Shown here one piece after another: positions 1 to 6,153 of a DNA stretch of 14,901 bases; positions within the stretch are counted from its first letter, which is position 1; every line of letters begins with the position of its first letter. This DNA comes from DASYCK01 sp036500205 (GTDB lineage: Bacteria > Myxococcota_A > Polyangia > Fen-1088): positions 1 through 14,901 of the forward strand of contig DASYCK010000283.1 of NCBI GenBank assembly GCA_036500205.1. Reading direction: 5' to 3'. Below the pieces are notes generated by a model. It did not search any database. It was not told where the DNA came from and was given only the letters and a program-made list of their open reading frames with translations. The position numbers were made by a program, and so were the translations under genes.

Positions 1-593
1 GTCAGGTCGGTCTCGCTGATGGCGGTGGTCCCGGTGGTGGGGAGCATCAGCGTCACGTCCATGAACGGGTTCGACAGCTTGTCGGTGGTCCAGTCGACCC
101 GCATGTACTGCCGCTCGTTCCAGGGGCGGTCGGTGGTGTTCTCGCCGATGACGTTCGTCTGCTCGCCGGTGGCCGCGTTGTACTCGCGCTTCACGTCGAA
201 GTGGGACAGGATCTTGTACGAGACGATGGGCGCGTCGGTGTTGTTGGCGCCCCCGGTGATGGCGTTCTCGGAGCCGGGCGCGTAGTCGTAGGCCCGGTAG
301 CCGATCAGCTGATCCTGCGTGATCTGGAAGTAGATCTTCTCCATCGGCGTCTGGATGCCCTCGAAGGCCCAGCCGTTCGTGGGGGGAACGTCGGTGACGG
401 TCAGCCGGTAATAAAAGACCTTGGGGGTGCCGTCGGCGTTCGTCAGGAAGCTCTTGTCGACCTTGTCCGGCTGCGAGCGGTCGATGTCGCCCCGTCCCGA
501 GCCCGCGCATCCGGCGGCGGCGACAGCGAGCGCCAGGGCGGGGCCCATCCACGGGCGCCGCGCGCGTCCCAAGCAGTTGACGGCTCGGATCAT
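1..593 (-). CDS. Putative exported lipoprotein, N-terminal part (runs off left edge)
   Basis: About 197 residues of a minus-strand gene are visible; the rest lies beyond the left edge. The N-terminus has basic residues, a hydrophobic Ala/Leu-rich stretch, then a lipobox ending in AAAGC, so a lipid-anchored envelope protein is likely. The mature part is rich in Tyr, Asp, Asn and Thr and includes the phrases ENTTDRPWNERQYMRVDW and SHFDVKREYNAATGEQTN, which resemble the N-terminal region of large uncharacterised myxobacterial lipoproteins, some annotated as zinc metalloproteases. That resemblance is from memory, and no protease motif is visible in this fragment. Two in-frame ATGs lie at 599 and 593. 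I chose 593 because the AGGAGG at 605-600 directly abuts the 599 ATG but sits 6 nt before 593. That SD overlaps the stop codon of the upstream barrel gene, so the two are translationally coupled. Exported character is fairly sure; function is unknown. Confidence 0.75.
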   Translation of the reverse strand, partial: MIRAVNCLGRARRPWMGPALALAVAAAGCAGSGRGDIDRSQPDKVDKSFLTNADGTPKVFYYRLTVTDVPPTNGWAFEGIQTPMEKIYFQITQDQLIGYRAYDYAPGSENAITGGANNTDAPIVSYKILSHFDVKREYNAATGEQTNVIGENTTDRPWNERQYMRVDWTTDKLSNPFMDVTLMLPTTGTTAISETDL

Positions 594-599
594 ATGCAT

Positions 600-606
600 C
601 CTCCTA
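600..606 (-). promoter_or_regulatory. Shine-Dalgarno overlapping the upstream stop codon
   Basis: On the minus strand CTAGGAGG combines the TAG stop of the barrel gene (606-604) with a full AGGAGG ribosome site (605-600). It is followed by ATGCATATG. The spacing favours the second ATG (593) and indicates translational coupling of the two envelope genes. Confidence 0.7.
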
Positions 607-1692
607 GAGCGTTCCGGTGAGGCTGACGAAGGCCTGAGTGAAGTTGTTGTAGTTCGTGCCCGAGAAATCGAAGAACGGGAAACGGAGGTTTCGCGACTCC
701 GCATCGAGCGCGGGCTGCTGGCTGGAGACGCCGACGTTGCCGGCGAAGTGCTCGGTGAGCTCGTAGGTCACGCCGATGATCCCCCAGGTGATGTCTTCGC
801 GGCCCCGATCGACGGCGGGGATGGCGGTGTATTGGTCGCGCGGGATGTCGTAGAGGAAGGTGTTGTCGACCAGCAACGTCATCCCCAGCGACCACTTGCC
901 GCGACTCAGGCTTGCGATCACCGCCGAGCGGACACCGAAGCTGGCGTTCACCGGGCCACCGCAGCGATCGGAGGCGGCGACCGTCGGCCCTTCGGAGCCG
1001 GCGGTCGGCACCGCGCCGGCGTTGACGAATCCCCGGCAGCCGCTCGTGTCGCCGGGGGAGTCGCCGCGGATATCGCTGGCGTGAATGTACTTGCTGAACT
1101 GCGCGATTGCGGTGAAGGCGAGCTTGAAGCGGCGCTCGGGGGCGGGGTTCTTGCCGAAGGTGATCGAGCCGCTCAGTGACGGTCCGACGGTCACCGCCGT
1201 CACCAGGTGCGCGTACCGGCTCTCGTAGGAGATCGGCAAGGTCAGCCGCACCACCCCCCCCAGCGTCAGCTTGGCGGGCGCGAACGCGTGCAGCTCCTTC
1301 GCGGCGAGGGAGAGCCAGCCGTCGTACGGGTAGAACCGCCGCCCCACGACGTTGTCGGGCTTCGTGAACTCTTCCTCGAAGTAAAAACGCGCCGAGGCGA
1401 CCAGCTTGTAGCGCGTTCCCAGATCGTAGTTGGGCCGCAGATAGAGCGACGTCGACACGTAGGGGTCCGCGTACCCGCTGCTGTAGAAAGAGCCGCTGCC
1501 GACGTAGCTGCCCAGCTCGGCGCTCGAGCCCGCCATCTTCTGCATCCAGGCGGGCAGATTGCTATTGGTAGATTCGGCGGCGACGTTGGTGATGGTGTCG
1601 GACGGGCTCGCCTGGGCCATGCCCCCGACGGTCAGTGCCGCGAACGCCGCCGAAACGAAGGTGATACGGGAGAGTCTGCCGAGGTGCCGCAA
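604..1692 (-). CDS. Exported outer-membrane beta-barrel-like protein
   Basis: A 362-residue protein with a classical signal peptide: basic MRHLGR, a hydrophobic core to about residue 26, and a likely cleavage after AQA near residue 28. The mature chain is rich in aromatic and small residues and shows many alternating polar/hydrophobic stretches, such as YLRPNYDLGTRYKLVASARF, KLTLGGVVRLTLPISY, SLGMTLLVDNTFLYD and ITWGIIGVTYELT. This is the pattern of an outer-membrane barrel. It ends in SLTGTL, without the classical C-terminal Phe. Two cysteines about 25 residues apart near the middle could form a loop disulfide. The start is TTG (1692-1690), supported by GGAGG 7 nt upstream; no better start precedes the signal peptide. 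It is the first gene of a pair with the coupled lipoprotein, and a candidate extended -10 box lies 25 bp upstream. No family is recognised; a porin, transporter or assembly role cannot be told apart. Confidence 0.8.
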   Translation of the reverse strand: MRHLGRLSRITFVSAAFAALTVGGMAQASPSDTITNVAAESTNSNLPAWMQKMAGSSAELGSYVGSGSFYSSGYADPYVSTSLYLRPNYDLGTRYKLVASARFYFEEEFTKPDNVVGRRFYPYDGWLSLAAKELHAFAPAKLTLGGVVRLTLPISYESRYAHLVTAVTVGPSLSGSITFGKNPAPERRFKLAFTAIAQFSKYIHASDIRGDSPGDTSGCRGFVNAGAVPTAGSEGPTVAASDRCGGPVNASFGVRSAVIASLSRGKWSLGMTLLVDNTFLYDIPRDQYTAIPAVDRGREDITWGIIGVTYELTEHFAGNVGVSSQQPALDAESRNLRFPFFDFSGTNYNNFTQAFVSLTGTL

Positions 1693-1716
1693 ATGAGAGC
1701 CTCCAGCGCGGCGGGG

Positions 1717-1725
1717 AGTCTATCA
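1717..1725 (-). promoter_or_regulatory. Candidate extended -10 promoter for the barrel/lipoprotein pair
   Basis: On the minus strand TGATAGACT (1725-1717) is an extended -10: TG, one base, then TAGACT, which matches TATAAT at 4 of 6 positions. A weak -35, TTGATG, lies at 1743-1738 with a short 15-bp spacer. The predicted start point near 1710 gives a leader of about 18 nt that contains the GGAGG ribosome site. It is placed in the 100-bp gap after metF. The box was read by eye, not scored. Confidence 0.35.
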
Positions 1726-1792
1726 GAACCAAACTGCCATCAACGCCCAATATCGCGTCGCCGCGCGCACCAATTTCCGCCGGTCGAAAGTG

Positions 1793-2674
1793 CTAGGCGA
1801 GGCGCGCCGCCCGCAGCGCGGTCAGGATGACCCGCGTCGCCGGCGACTGGTTCAGCGTGTAGAAATGAACCCCCGGCGCCCCTTCGCGAAGCAGCTCGAC
1901 GCATTGGGCCGTCGCCTGGGCCACGCCCAGGGCGGCGACCGCCGCGGGGTCGTCGCGGCAGCGGTCGAGCTCGGCGAACAGCGACGGAGGAATGGTGGCG
2001 CCGCACATCTTCGTGAAGCGCTCGATCTGCGAGACGTTGCCGATCGGCATGATGCCCGGAATGATCGGGACCGTGACGCCGATCGCGCGCGCACGCTGGA
2101 CGAACCGAAAGTAGTGACTGTTGTCGAAGAACAGCTGCGTGATGAGGAAGTCGCAGCCGGCGCGCACCTTGGCCAGCGCGTGGGCGAGATCACGCTCGAG
2201 GTCGCGGCACTCGACGTGTCCCTCCGGGTAACAGGCGCCGGCGATGGAGATGCGATCGGCGAAGCGCTCGCGCAGGAAGGCCGTCAGCTCGGAGGCATGG
2301 GCAAACCCGTCGGGCGTCGCTTCGAAGCGCTCGGCGCCGGCGGGGGGATCGCCGCGCAGCGCGATGATGTTCTCGATCCCGCCCCCCACCAGCCGATCGA
2401 GGACAGTGGCCATCTCGTCACGCGTGGCGCCCACGCAGGTGAAGTGGGCCATGGCGGCGATGCCCAGGTCGTTCTGGATCCGCGTCACCAGTTCGACGGT
2501 TCGCTCGCGGGTCGAGCCCCCGGCGCCGTAGGTCACCGACACGTAAGCGGGCCGCAGATCCGCCAGCTCGCGGATGGTGCGCTCGAGGTTCGCCATGCCG
2601 GCGTCGGTCTTGGGCGGAAAGAACTCGAAGGAGAACAGCGGTTTCTTGGCCGAAAAGAGGTCGCGAATTTTCAC
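1793..2674 (-). CDS. metF: 5,10-methylenetetrahydrofolate reductase
   Basis: A 293-residue MetF of normal bacterial length, a cytoplasmic FAD enzyme reducing 5,10-methylene-THF to 5-methyl-THF for methionine synthesis. Family motifs appear in order: FSFEFFPPK with the proton-donor Glu at 17, VSVTYGAGG (Thr48), HFTCVGATRDEM, NIIALRGDPP (Asp109), FLITQLFFDN, and PIIPGIMPI. Glu17 and Asp109 are each offset by 11 from E. coli Glu28 and Asp120, so the alignment holds. The start is GTG at 2674; there is no Shine-Dalgarno, but a TAGTAT box lies 11 nt upstream, suggesting a very short or absent leader. It diverges from eno across 149 bp and is followed after 100 bp by the barrel gene. No methionine synthase gene is nearby. 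Identification is confident. Confidence 0.97.
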   Translation of the reverse strand: MKIRDLFSAKKPLFSFEFFPPKTDAGMANLERTIRELADLRPAYVSVTYGAGGSTRERTVELVTRIQNDLGIAAMAHFTCVGATRDEMATVLDRLVGGGIENIIALRGDPPAGAERFEATPDGFAHASELTAFLRERFADRISIAGACYPEGHVECRDLERDLAHALAKVRAGCDFLITQLFFDNSHYFRFVQRARAIGVTVPIIPGIMPIGNVSQIERFTKMCGATIPPSLFAELDRCRDDPAAVAALGVAQATAQCVELLREGAPGVHFYTLNQSPATRVILTALRAARLA

Positions 2675-2685
2675 GGTGGGACGCG

Positions 2686-2691
2686 ATACTA
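2686..2691 (-). promoter_or_regulatory. Candidate -10 box (TAGTAT) of metF
   Basis: On the minus strand TAGTAT (4 of 6 matches to TATAAT) lies 11 nt before the GTG of metF. Transcription would begin about 4-5 nt before the start codon. The best -35 by position is CTGTCG at a 17-bp spacing, only 3 of 6 matches. No ribosome site is present, so a near-leaderless mRNA is inferred. Confidence 0.35.
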
Positions 2692-2787
2692 GCAGTCGCC
2701 GACCGGTTCGACAGGGCGGGCGGACACCAGGCCTTGACCGGCGGGAAACGTGGAATGAGCGCCGCGCCGATGTGACGGTTTCATGGC

Positions 2788-2817
2788 TTGCACGCGGAAC
2801 CGCGAACGCGCTAGATA
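2788..2817 (+). promoter_or_regulatory. Candidate promoter of eno, possibly leaderless
   Basis: TTGCAC (2788-2793), an 18-bp spacer and TAGATA (2812-2817) stand 6 bp before the eno ATG at 2824. Both hexamers are only 3 of 6 matches to the sigma-70 consensus. The predicted start point falls on or next to the ATG. A weak AGGG sits 4 nt before the ATG, so a short leader with poor SD cannot be excluded. Confidence 0.3.
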
Positions 2818-2823
2818 GGGCGC

Positions 2824-4110
2824 ATGAGCACGGTCATCATCGAAAGCGTTCTGGCCCGCGAGATCCTCGATTCACGCGGCAATCCCACGGTTGAAGTCGA
2901 GGTCACTCTGGAGACGGGCGTCGTCGGGATGGCGGACGTGCCGTCGGGCGCGTCGACGGGTGAGCACGAGGCGCTGGAGCTGCGCGACGGCGACAAGAAG
3001 CGGTACCTGGGCAAGGGTGTCTTGAAGGCGTGCGCGAACGTCGCCTCGATCCTGGGCCCGGTGGTGACCGGCCGCGACGTGTTCGATCAGGCGGGCCTCG
3101 ACGGCGCGATGCTGGCGGCGGACGGCACCCCGAACAAGGCGAAGGCGGGCGCGAACGCCATCCTGGGCGTGTCGCTGGCCGCGGCGCGCGCGGCTGCGAT
3201 CCAGCTCGACATCCCGCTTTACAAGTACCTGGGCGGGCCGGGGGCGCGGGTGCTGCCGGTGCCCTTGATGAACATCATCAACGGCGGCGCGCACGCCGAC
3301 AACTCGCTCGACTTCCAGGAGTTCATGATCGTCCCGAAGGGGCTCCCCACGTTCGCCGAGGCGCTGCGCGCCGGCGCCGAGGTGTTCCACACGCTGAAGA
3401 AGCTGCTGCACGACCGCAAGGCCTCGACCGCCGTCGGTGACGAGGGTGGCTTCGCCCCCGATCTGCCGGGCGCGGAAGCGGCGCTGAGCCTGGTCGTCGA
3501 CGCCATCGAGAAGGCCGGTTACAAGCCGGGCAAGGAGGTGGCGCTGGGCCTCGACGTCGCCTCGAGCGAGCTGTGGGACAAGGCCTCGAAGACCTACAAG
3601 CTGGAGGGCGAGGGCAAGGAGCTCGACGGCAAGGGGATGGTCGCCTTCTACCAGAAGCTGTGCGAGCAGTTCCCGATCGTCTCGATCGAGGACGGCATGG
3701 CCGAGAACGACTGGGACGGCTGGGTGGCGCTGACGAAGGCGCTCGGCGATCGCGTGCAGCTGGTGGGCGACGATCTGTTCGTCACCAACACGACGCGCAT
3801 TCGCGAAGGCATCGAGAAGGGCGCCAGCAACAGCGTCCTCGTCAAGGTCAACCAGATCGGTTCGCTGACCGAGACGATCGACTCGGTCGAGATGGCGCAC
3901 CGCAACGGCTGGACGACCATCATCTCGCACCGCTCGGGCGAGACCGAGGATACCTTCATCGCCGATCTCGCGGTCGGCATGCGCTCGGGCCAGATCAAGA
4001 CCGGCTCGCTCGCCCGCTCGGAGCGCGTGGCCAAGTACAACCGCCTCCTCCGCATCGAGCAAGAGCTCGGCTCCGCCGCCATCTGGGGCGGCACCCTCGG
4101 CCGCCTGTAG
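2824..4110 (+). CDS. eno: Enolase (phosphopyruvate hydratase)
   Basis: A 428-residue full-length enolase, converting 2-phosphoglycerate to phosphoenolpyruvate in glycolysis and acting in reverse in gluconeogenesis. Visible signatures run in order: N-terminal AREILDSRGNPTVEVEV; SGASTGEHEA; the HADNSLDFQEFMIVP region with the active-site His; VGDEGGFAP with the general-acid Glu; VSIEDGMAENDWDGW and VGDDLFVTN carrying the Mg-binding Glu and Asp; LVKVNQIGSLTET with the catalytic Lys; SHRSGETEDTFIADLAVG; and GQIKTGS with the substrate Lys. Nothing is missing. The ATG start matches the conserved N-terminus. It is transcribed alone, divergent from metF, and is followed 22 bp after its TAG by a strong hairpin. 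In many bacteria the protein is also a degradosome component or surface-exposed; nothing here tests that. Confidence 0.99.
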   Translation: MSTVIIESVLAREILDSRGNPTVEVEVTLETGVVGMADVPSGASTGEHEALELRDGDKKRYLGKGVLKACANVASILGPVVTGRDVFDQAGLDGAMLAADGTPNKAKAGANAILGVSLAAARAAAIQLDIPLYKYLGGPGARVLPVPLMNIINGGAHADNSLDFQEFMIVPKGLPTFAEALRAGAEVFHTLKKLLHDRKASTAVGDEGGFAPDLPGAEAALSLVVDAIEKAGYKPGKEVALGLDVASSELWDKASKTYKLEGEGKELDGKGMVAFYQKLCEQFPIVSIEDGMAENDWDGWVALTKALGDRVQLVGDDLFVTNTTRIREGIEKGASNSVLVKVNQIGSLTETIDSVEMAHRNGWTTIISHRSGETEDTFIADLAVGMRSGQIKTGSLARSERVAKYNRLLRIEQELGSAAIWGGTLGRL

Positions 4111-4132
4111 GGCTCACTTCCTCGGTCGCGGG

Positions 4133-4164
4133 GGCGTCCGGAGGGGTTGTCCCCTCCGAACGCC
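4133..4164 (+). terminator. Hairpin terminator downstream of eno
   Basis: Arms at 4133-4146 and 4151-4164 pair over 14 positions with a single C/A mismatch and a TTGT loop. The stem starts 22 bp after the eno stop and is followed by TCCTTT rather than a pure T-run. Position and stability suggest an intrinsic or hairpin-assisted terminator of eno. The weak T-tract lowers confidence in the mechanism. Confidence 0.6.
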
Positions 4165-4180
4165 TCCTTTGGCTCCCTCG

Positions 4181-4382
4181 TTCGCTCGCTGAACAGGTCA
4201 GAAGGGCGGATCAAAGACGGATCACAAGAGAACGGTCGCCCCCGACGAGGCTGTCTTCGCCTCGCCCCGCTTGCGGGGAGAGGCCGACCGGCCGCAGGCC
4301 GGGCGGGTGAGGGGCAGACGTATCTTCCATCTACCTGTCCTCGACCAGGCCCATTCCGGCTCAGCCCATTTCAGCGAGCGAA
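4181..4382. repeat. Spaced 13-bp perfect inverted repeat
   Basis: TTCGCTCGCTGAA at 4181-4193 is repeated in exact reverse complement at 4370-4382, 176 bp apart, enclosing the stem-loops at 4259-4302. The arms do not extend outward. They could be ends of a small relic element, or the same family of spacer repeats. No coding sequence lies between them. Confidence 0.5.
4259..4302. repeat. Tandem stem-loops resembling a dispersed GC-rich repeat
   Basis: The first stem pairs 4259-4270 with 4273-4284 (GCCTCGCCCCGC against GCGGGGAGAGGC, one mismatch, TT between). The second pairs CCGGCC at 4288-4293 with GGCCGG at 4297-4302 around a GCA loop. The motif, with the following GGGCGGGTGAGGGG, looks like the 'CTCCCCGC-TT-GCGGGG' spacer repeat that I know to be common in several proteobacterial genomes. 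Copy number in this genome cannot be seen from one window. Confidence 0.5.
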
Positions 4383-4399
4383 ACGTGGGAGTCGGGCAA

Positions 4400-4522
4400 C
4401 GAGAGGAGTGGGGTGTCCCCCCCGCGCGCAGTTCCGGAGCGGGATCGCCCCGCCCGTCGAGCAGCTCCGGGTCCGCCCCGCGAGGACTTGTTTGAGCACG
4501 GGGGGACACCCCACTCCTCTCG
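4400..4522. repeat. Palindromic element with perfect 23-bp terminal inverted repeats
   Basis: The 23 bases at 4400-4422 are the exact reverse complement of 4500-4522, with one more A:T pair outside (4399/4523). The 77-bp interior contains nested pairs (CCGGAG 4434-4439 with CTCCGG 4465-4470; GCGGG 4439-4443 with CCCGC 4449-4453). Each arm is itself self-complementary (GGGG TGT CCCC). No open frame of credible length or obvious target-site duplication is visible. It could be a miniature inverted-repeat element, a REP/BIME-like repeat, or a very strong bidirectional terminator between convergent eno and the GNAT gene. Confidence 0.8.
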
Positions 4523-4561
4523 TCCCGCGACCGAGAGAGCGAGCGCGCGACCGAGCAGCAG

Positions 4562-5377
4562 CTAGCGAGAAGGAGCGGAGATGGCCGGGTCTTCCCAGAT
4601 GGTGAGCCGGCAGATGGTCTCGAACCCGCAGCGCTCCAGGATGGGCCGCGACATCGCGCCCGCCTGGATGACCAGCGCCGGTCTCCCGAGCCTGACCGCG
4701 TCGTCCCAGCGCCCCGCCAGCAACGCCCGATAGACCCCCTTCCCCCGCGCCGCCACCCGCACGCCGCTCCCCCCCAGCAACAGACCATCCGCCGCGCCCG
4801 CCAGCGCGAACGCGAAGCCGACCGGTATTCCCTCCAGAAAAGCCAGATACGACAGCCGCTCGACCCCGTCCTGCTGCGCCCACAGCGCCGGCGCCGCCGC
4901 GAGCCAGCCCGCCGCGTCCTCCTCCGACTCGTTGAACGCCTCGATGGCGATGTACCACGCCTCGAGGTACTCCTCGAAGGTCCGCACCGCCCGCGTCTCC
5001 ACCTCGGCGGGCGCGGCGGGCGGCGGATGGATCAACGCCATCGCCGTCACCTGCGGCTCGAACGGTGGTTGCGTCGCCGGGACGAAGCCGCGCTCCGCCA
5101 GCAAGGTGGCCAGGTTCGCCGGGCGCGAGGAGGGGCCGACGTTCCACACCGTCCGCGTGTAGCCGGCTCCCCTGACCACCCCGCGCGCCTCCGCGATGGT
5201 CGCGTCCAGCTCGCGCTCCGTCGTCCGCACGCCCGAGACGTTCGACATCGTCGGCATCGGCGACAGGATCACCGTGAACGCCTCGCGCTGGATCCGTCGC
5301 AAGGGGGGCAACGGCTCGACGACCATTCGATCGGGCTCCTCGGCGAAGCAGCGGATGGACTCCGAGATCTCCGGCAT
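4562..5377 (-). CDS. GNAT-family N-acetyltransferase
   Basis: A 271-residue protein whose C-terminal half carries GNAT motifs: YLAFLEGIPVGFAFALAGA (strand-turn-strand of the fold), GSGVRVAARGKGVYRALL with the acetyl-CoA pyrophosphate loop ARGKGVYR at about residues 210-217, and ILERCGFETICRLTIW near the C-terminus. The N-terminal 120 residues, with ANLATLLAERGFVPATQPPFE and an MALI strand, resemble the degenerate first domain of two-domain GNATs. Substrate unknown. I chose the ATG at 5377 because TGAGGG lies 4 nt upstream; a TTG at 5416 would add 13 residues with poor support. It follows the 2OG oxygenase gene by 60 bp on the same strand and is probably co-transcribed. The stop codon lies close to the inverted-repeat spacer that separates it from eno. 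Confidence 0.85.
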   Translation of the reverse strand: MPEISESIRCFAEEPDRMVVEPLPPLRRIQREAFTVILSPMPTMSNVSGVRTTERELDATIAEARGVVRGAGYTRTVWNVGPSSRPANLATLLAERGFVPATQPPFEPQVTAMALIHPPPAAPAEVETRAVRTFEEYLEAWYIAIEAFNESEEDAAGWLAAAPALWAQQDGVERLSYLAFLEGIPVGFAFALAGAADGLLLGGSGVRVAARGKGVYRALLAGRWDDAVRLGRPALVIQAGAMSRPILERCGFETICRLTIWEDPAISAPSR

Positions 5378-5437
5378 CTGACCCTCAGGATCCCATGTCG
5401 GTGCCGGTCCGCGCAATGGCCCGTCGGCCAGCGCCCG

Positions 5438-6076
5438 TCACGCTCCCGTCCTGAACCATCCCGCGATGCTCCACCGCGCGCGGCTGGCCACCTTCGCCTC
5501 GTGCCGGGCGCCGGCGCTGAGGAACAGCAACAGCGTTCCGCCGCGCGGAACGAGGGTCAGGCAGGTGGCGTCCTGGTCGTCGTACATGACGAACTCACCG
5601 CCCGCCCCCACCGGCCAGTCCTGATTGCAATAGAACACCGCCGACAGCACCCGCGCGTTCGAGTCCCGATAGCGATCGAGATGAGAGCCGTAGAACGCGC
5701 CAATCGGAAAATGCGCGTAGTGCGCCTCGAAGGCCGTCAACCCCAGATAGAGCTGACGATTCAGCGCCACCCGCAGCTCATCCATCCAGCGCAGGTAGCG
5801 GCCACCCGCCGGCATGTCTCGATCGAGCCAGCACAGGGAATCGCTGCGGATCGCCAGATCCTGTCGCTGGTCGCCGCCGGGGCCTATCCTCCCCTCGACG
5901 AAGGCCCACGCCCCGAGCAGATGCTCGGCCTCGGCGCGCAGCGCCTCCCAGCACCCCGAAGGGAGCGCGTCCTCGACGACGGCAAAGCCCGTCGCCGTCA
6001 ACTCCGTCATCACCCGAGGCCACGCGATCGCCGAGAAGTCGGGGAAACTGTCCAGGGTCACCGCCCCCTCATACAC
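5438..6076 (-). CDS. 2OG-Fe(II) oxygenase, prolyl-4-hydroxylase/SM-20-like
   Basis: A 212-residue cytoplasmic dioxygenase using 2-oxoglutarate, O2 and Fe(II). The double-stranded beta-helix signature is complete. AHFPIGAFYGSHLDRYRDSNARVLSAVFYCNQDW gives the HxD pair (His132, Asp134). GGTLLLFLSAGARHEAKVASRARWSIAGWFR gives the distal His192 and the 2-oxoglutarate-binding Arg201. The layout matches bacterial SM-20/PHD-like proteins, which are about 200-220 residues long. Members of this family hydroxylate proline in proteins, some acting on elongation factor Tu; the target here is unknown. The start is uncertain: GTG at 6076 has AAGG/AGGG directly before it, while an in-frame GTG at 6061 has GAGGG 4 nt upstream and would shorten the protein by 5 residues. 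It diverges from the RIO1 kinase gene (gap about 75 bp) and precedes the GNAT gene. Confidence 0.9.
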   Translation of the reverse strand: MYEGAVTLDSFPDFSAIAWPRVMTELTATGFAVVEDALPSGCWEALRAEAEHLLGAWAFVEGRIGPGGDQRQDLAIRSDSLCWLDRDMPAGGRYLRWMDELRVALNRQLYLGLTAFEAHYAHFPIGAFYGSHLDRYRDSNARVLSAVFYCNQDWPVGAGGEFVMYDDQDATCLTLVPRGGTLLLFLSAGARHEAKVASRARWSIAGWFRTGA

Positions 6077-6153
6077 CCTTGTCCACCCCGATGTTGTTCG
6101 CAGGCCGTTCGGGAACTGGCGCTCACCGCGGCAAGGTGGCAGGTTGAGTGGGG

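Larger units (their letters stand above)
4165..4561. other. Gene-free convergent spacer rich in inverted repeats
   Basis: Nearly 400 bp between the eno terminator and the GNAT stop codon hold no believable gene. Open frames crossing here have no start context or protein-like composition and run into neighbouring genes. The content is a nested set of inverted repeats, listed separately: a 13-bp pair at 4181-4193/4370-4382, stem-loops at 4259-4302, and a long palindromic element at 4400-4522. Its right end also holds two direct copies of GCGACCGAG (4527-4535, 4547-4555). Confidence 0.7.

Noticed and set aside
2675..2823. SAM or other riboswitch upstream of metF
   Set aside because: The apparent leader is only a few nucleotides and no riboswitch core was recognised by eye. 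A covariance-model search would be decisive.
2872..4062. 396-codon open frame antisense to eno
   Set aside because: Shadow of the enolase codon pattern; no motif, and composition typical of reversed GC-rich genes.
4400..4522. CRISPR-like repeat or insertion sequence with transposase
   Set aside because: There is only one inverted pair, no direct repeat-spacer series, and the interior is too short to encode a transposase.
4371..5147. Open frame of 258 codons spanning the palindromic element and part of the GNAT gene
   Set aside because: Gly/Arg-rich product in a different frame from the clear GNAT protein; the portion over 4400-4522 only translates the inverted repeat.
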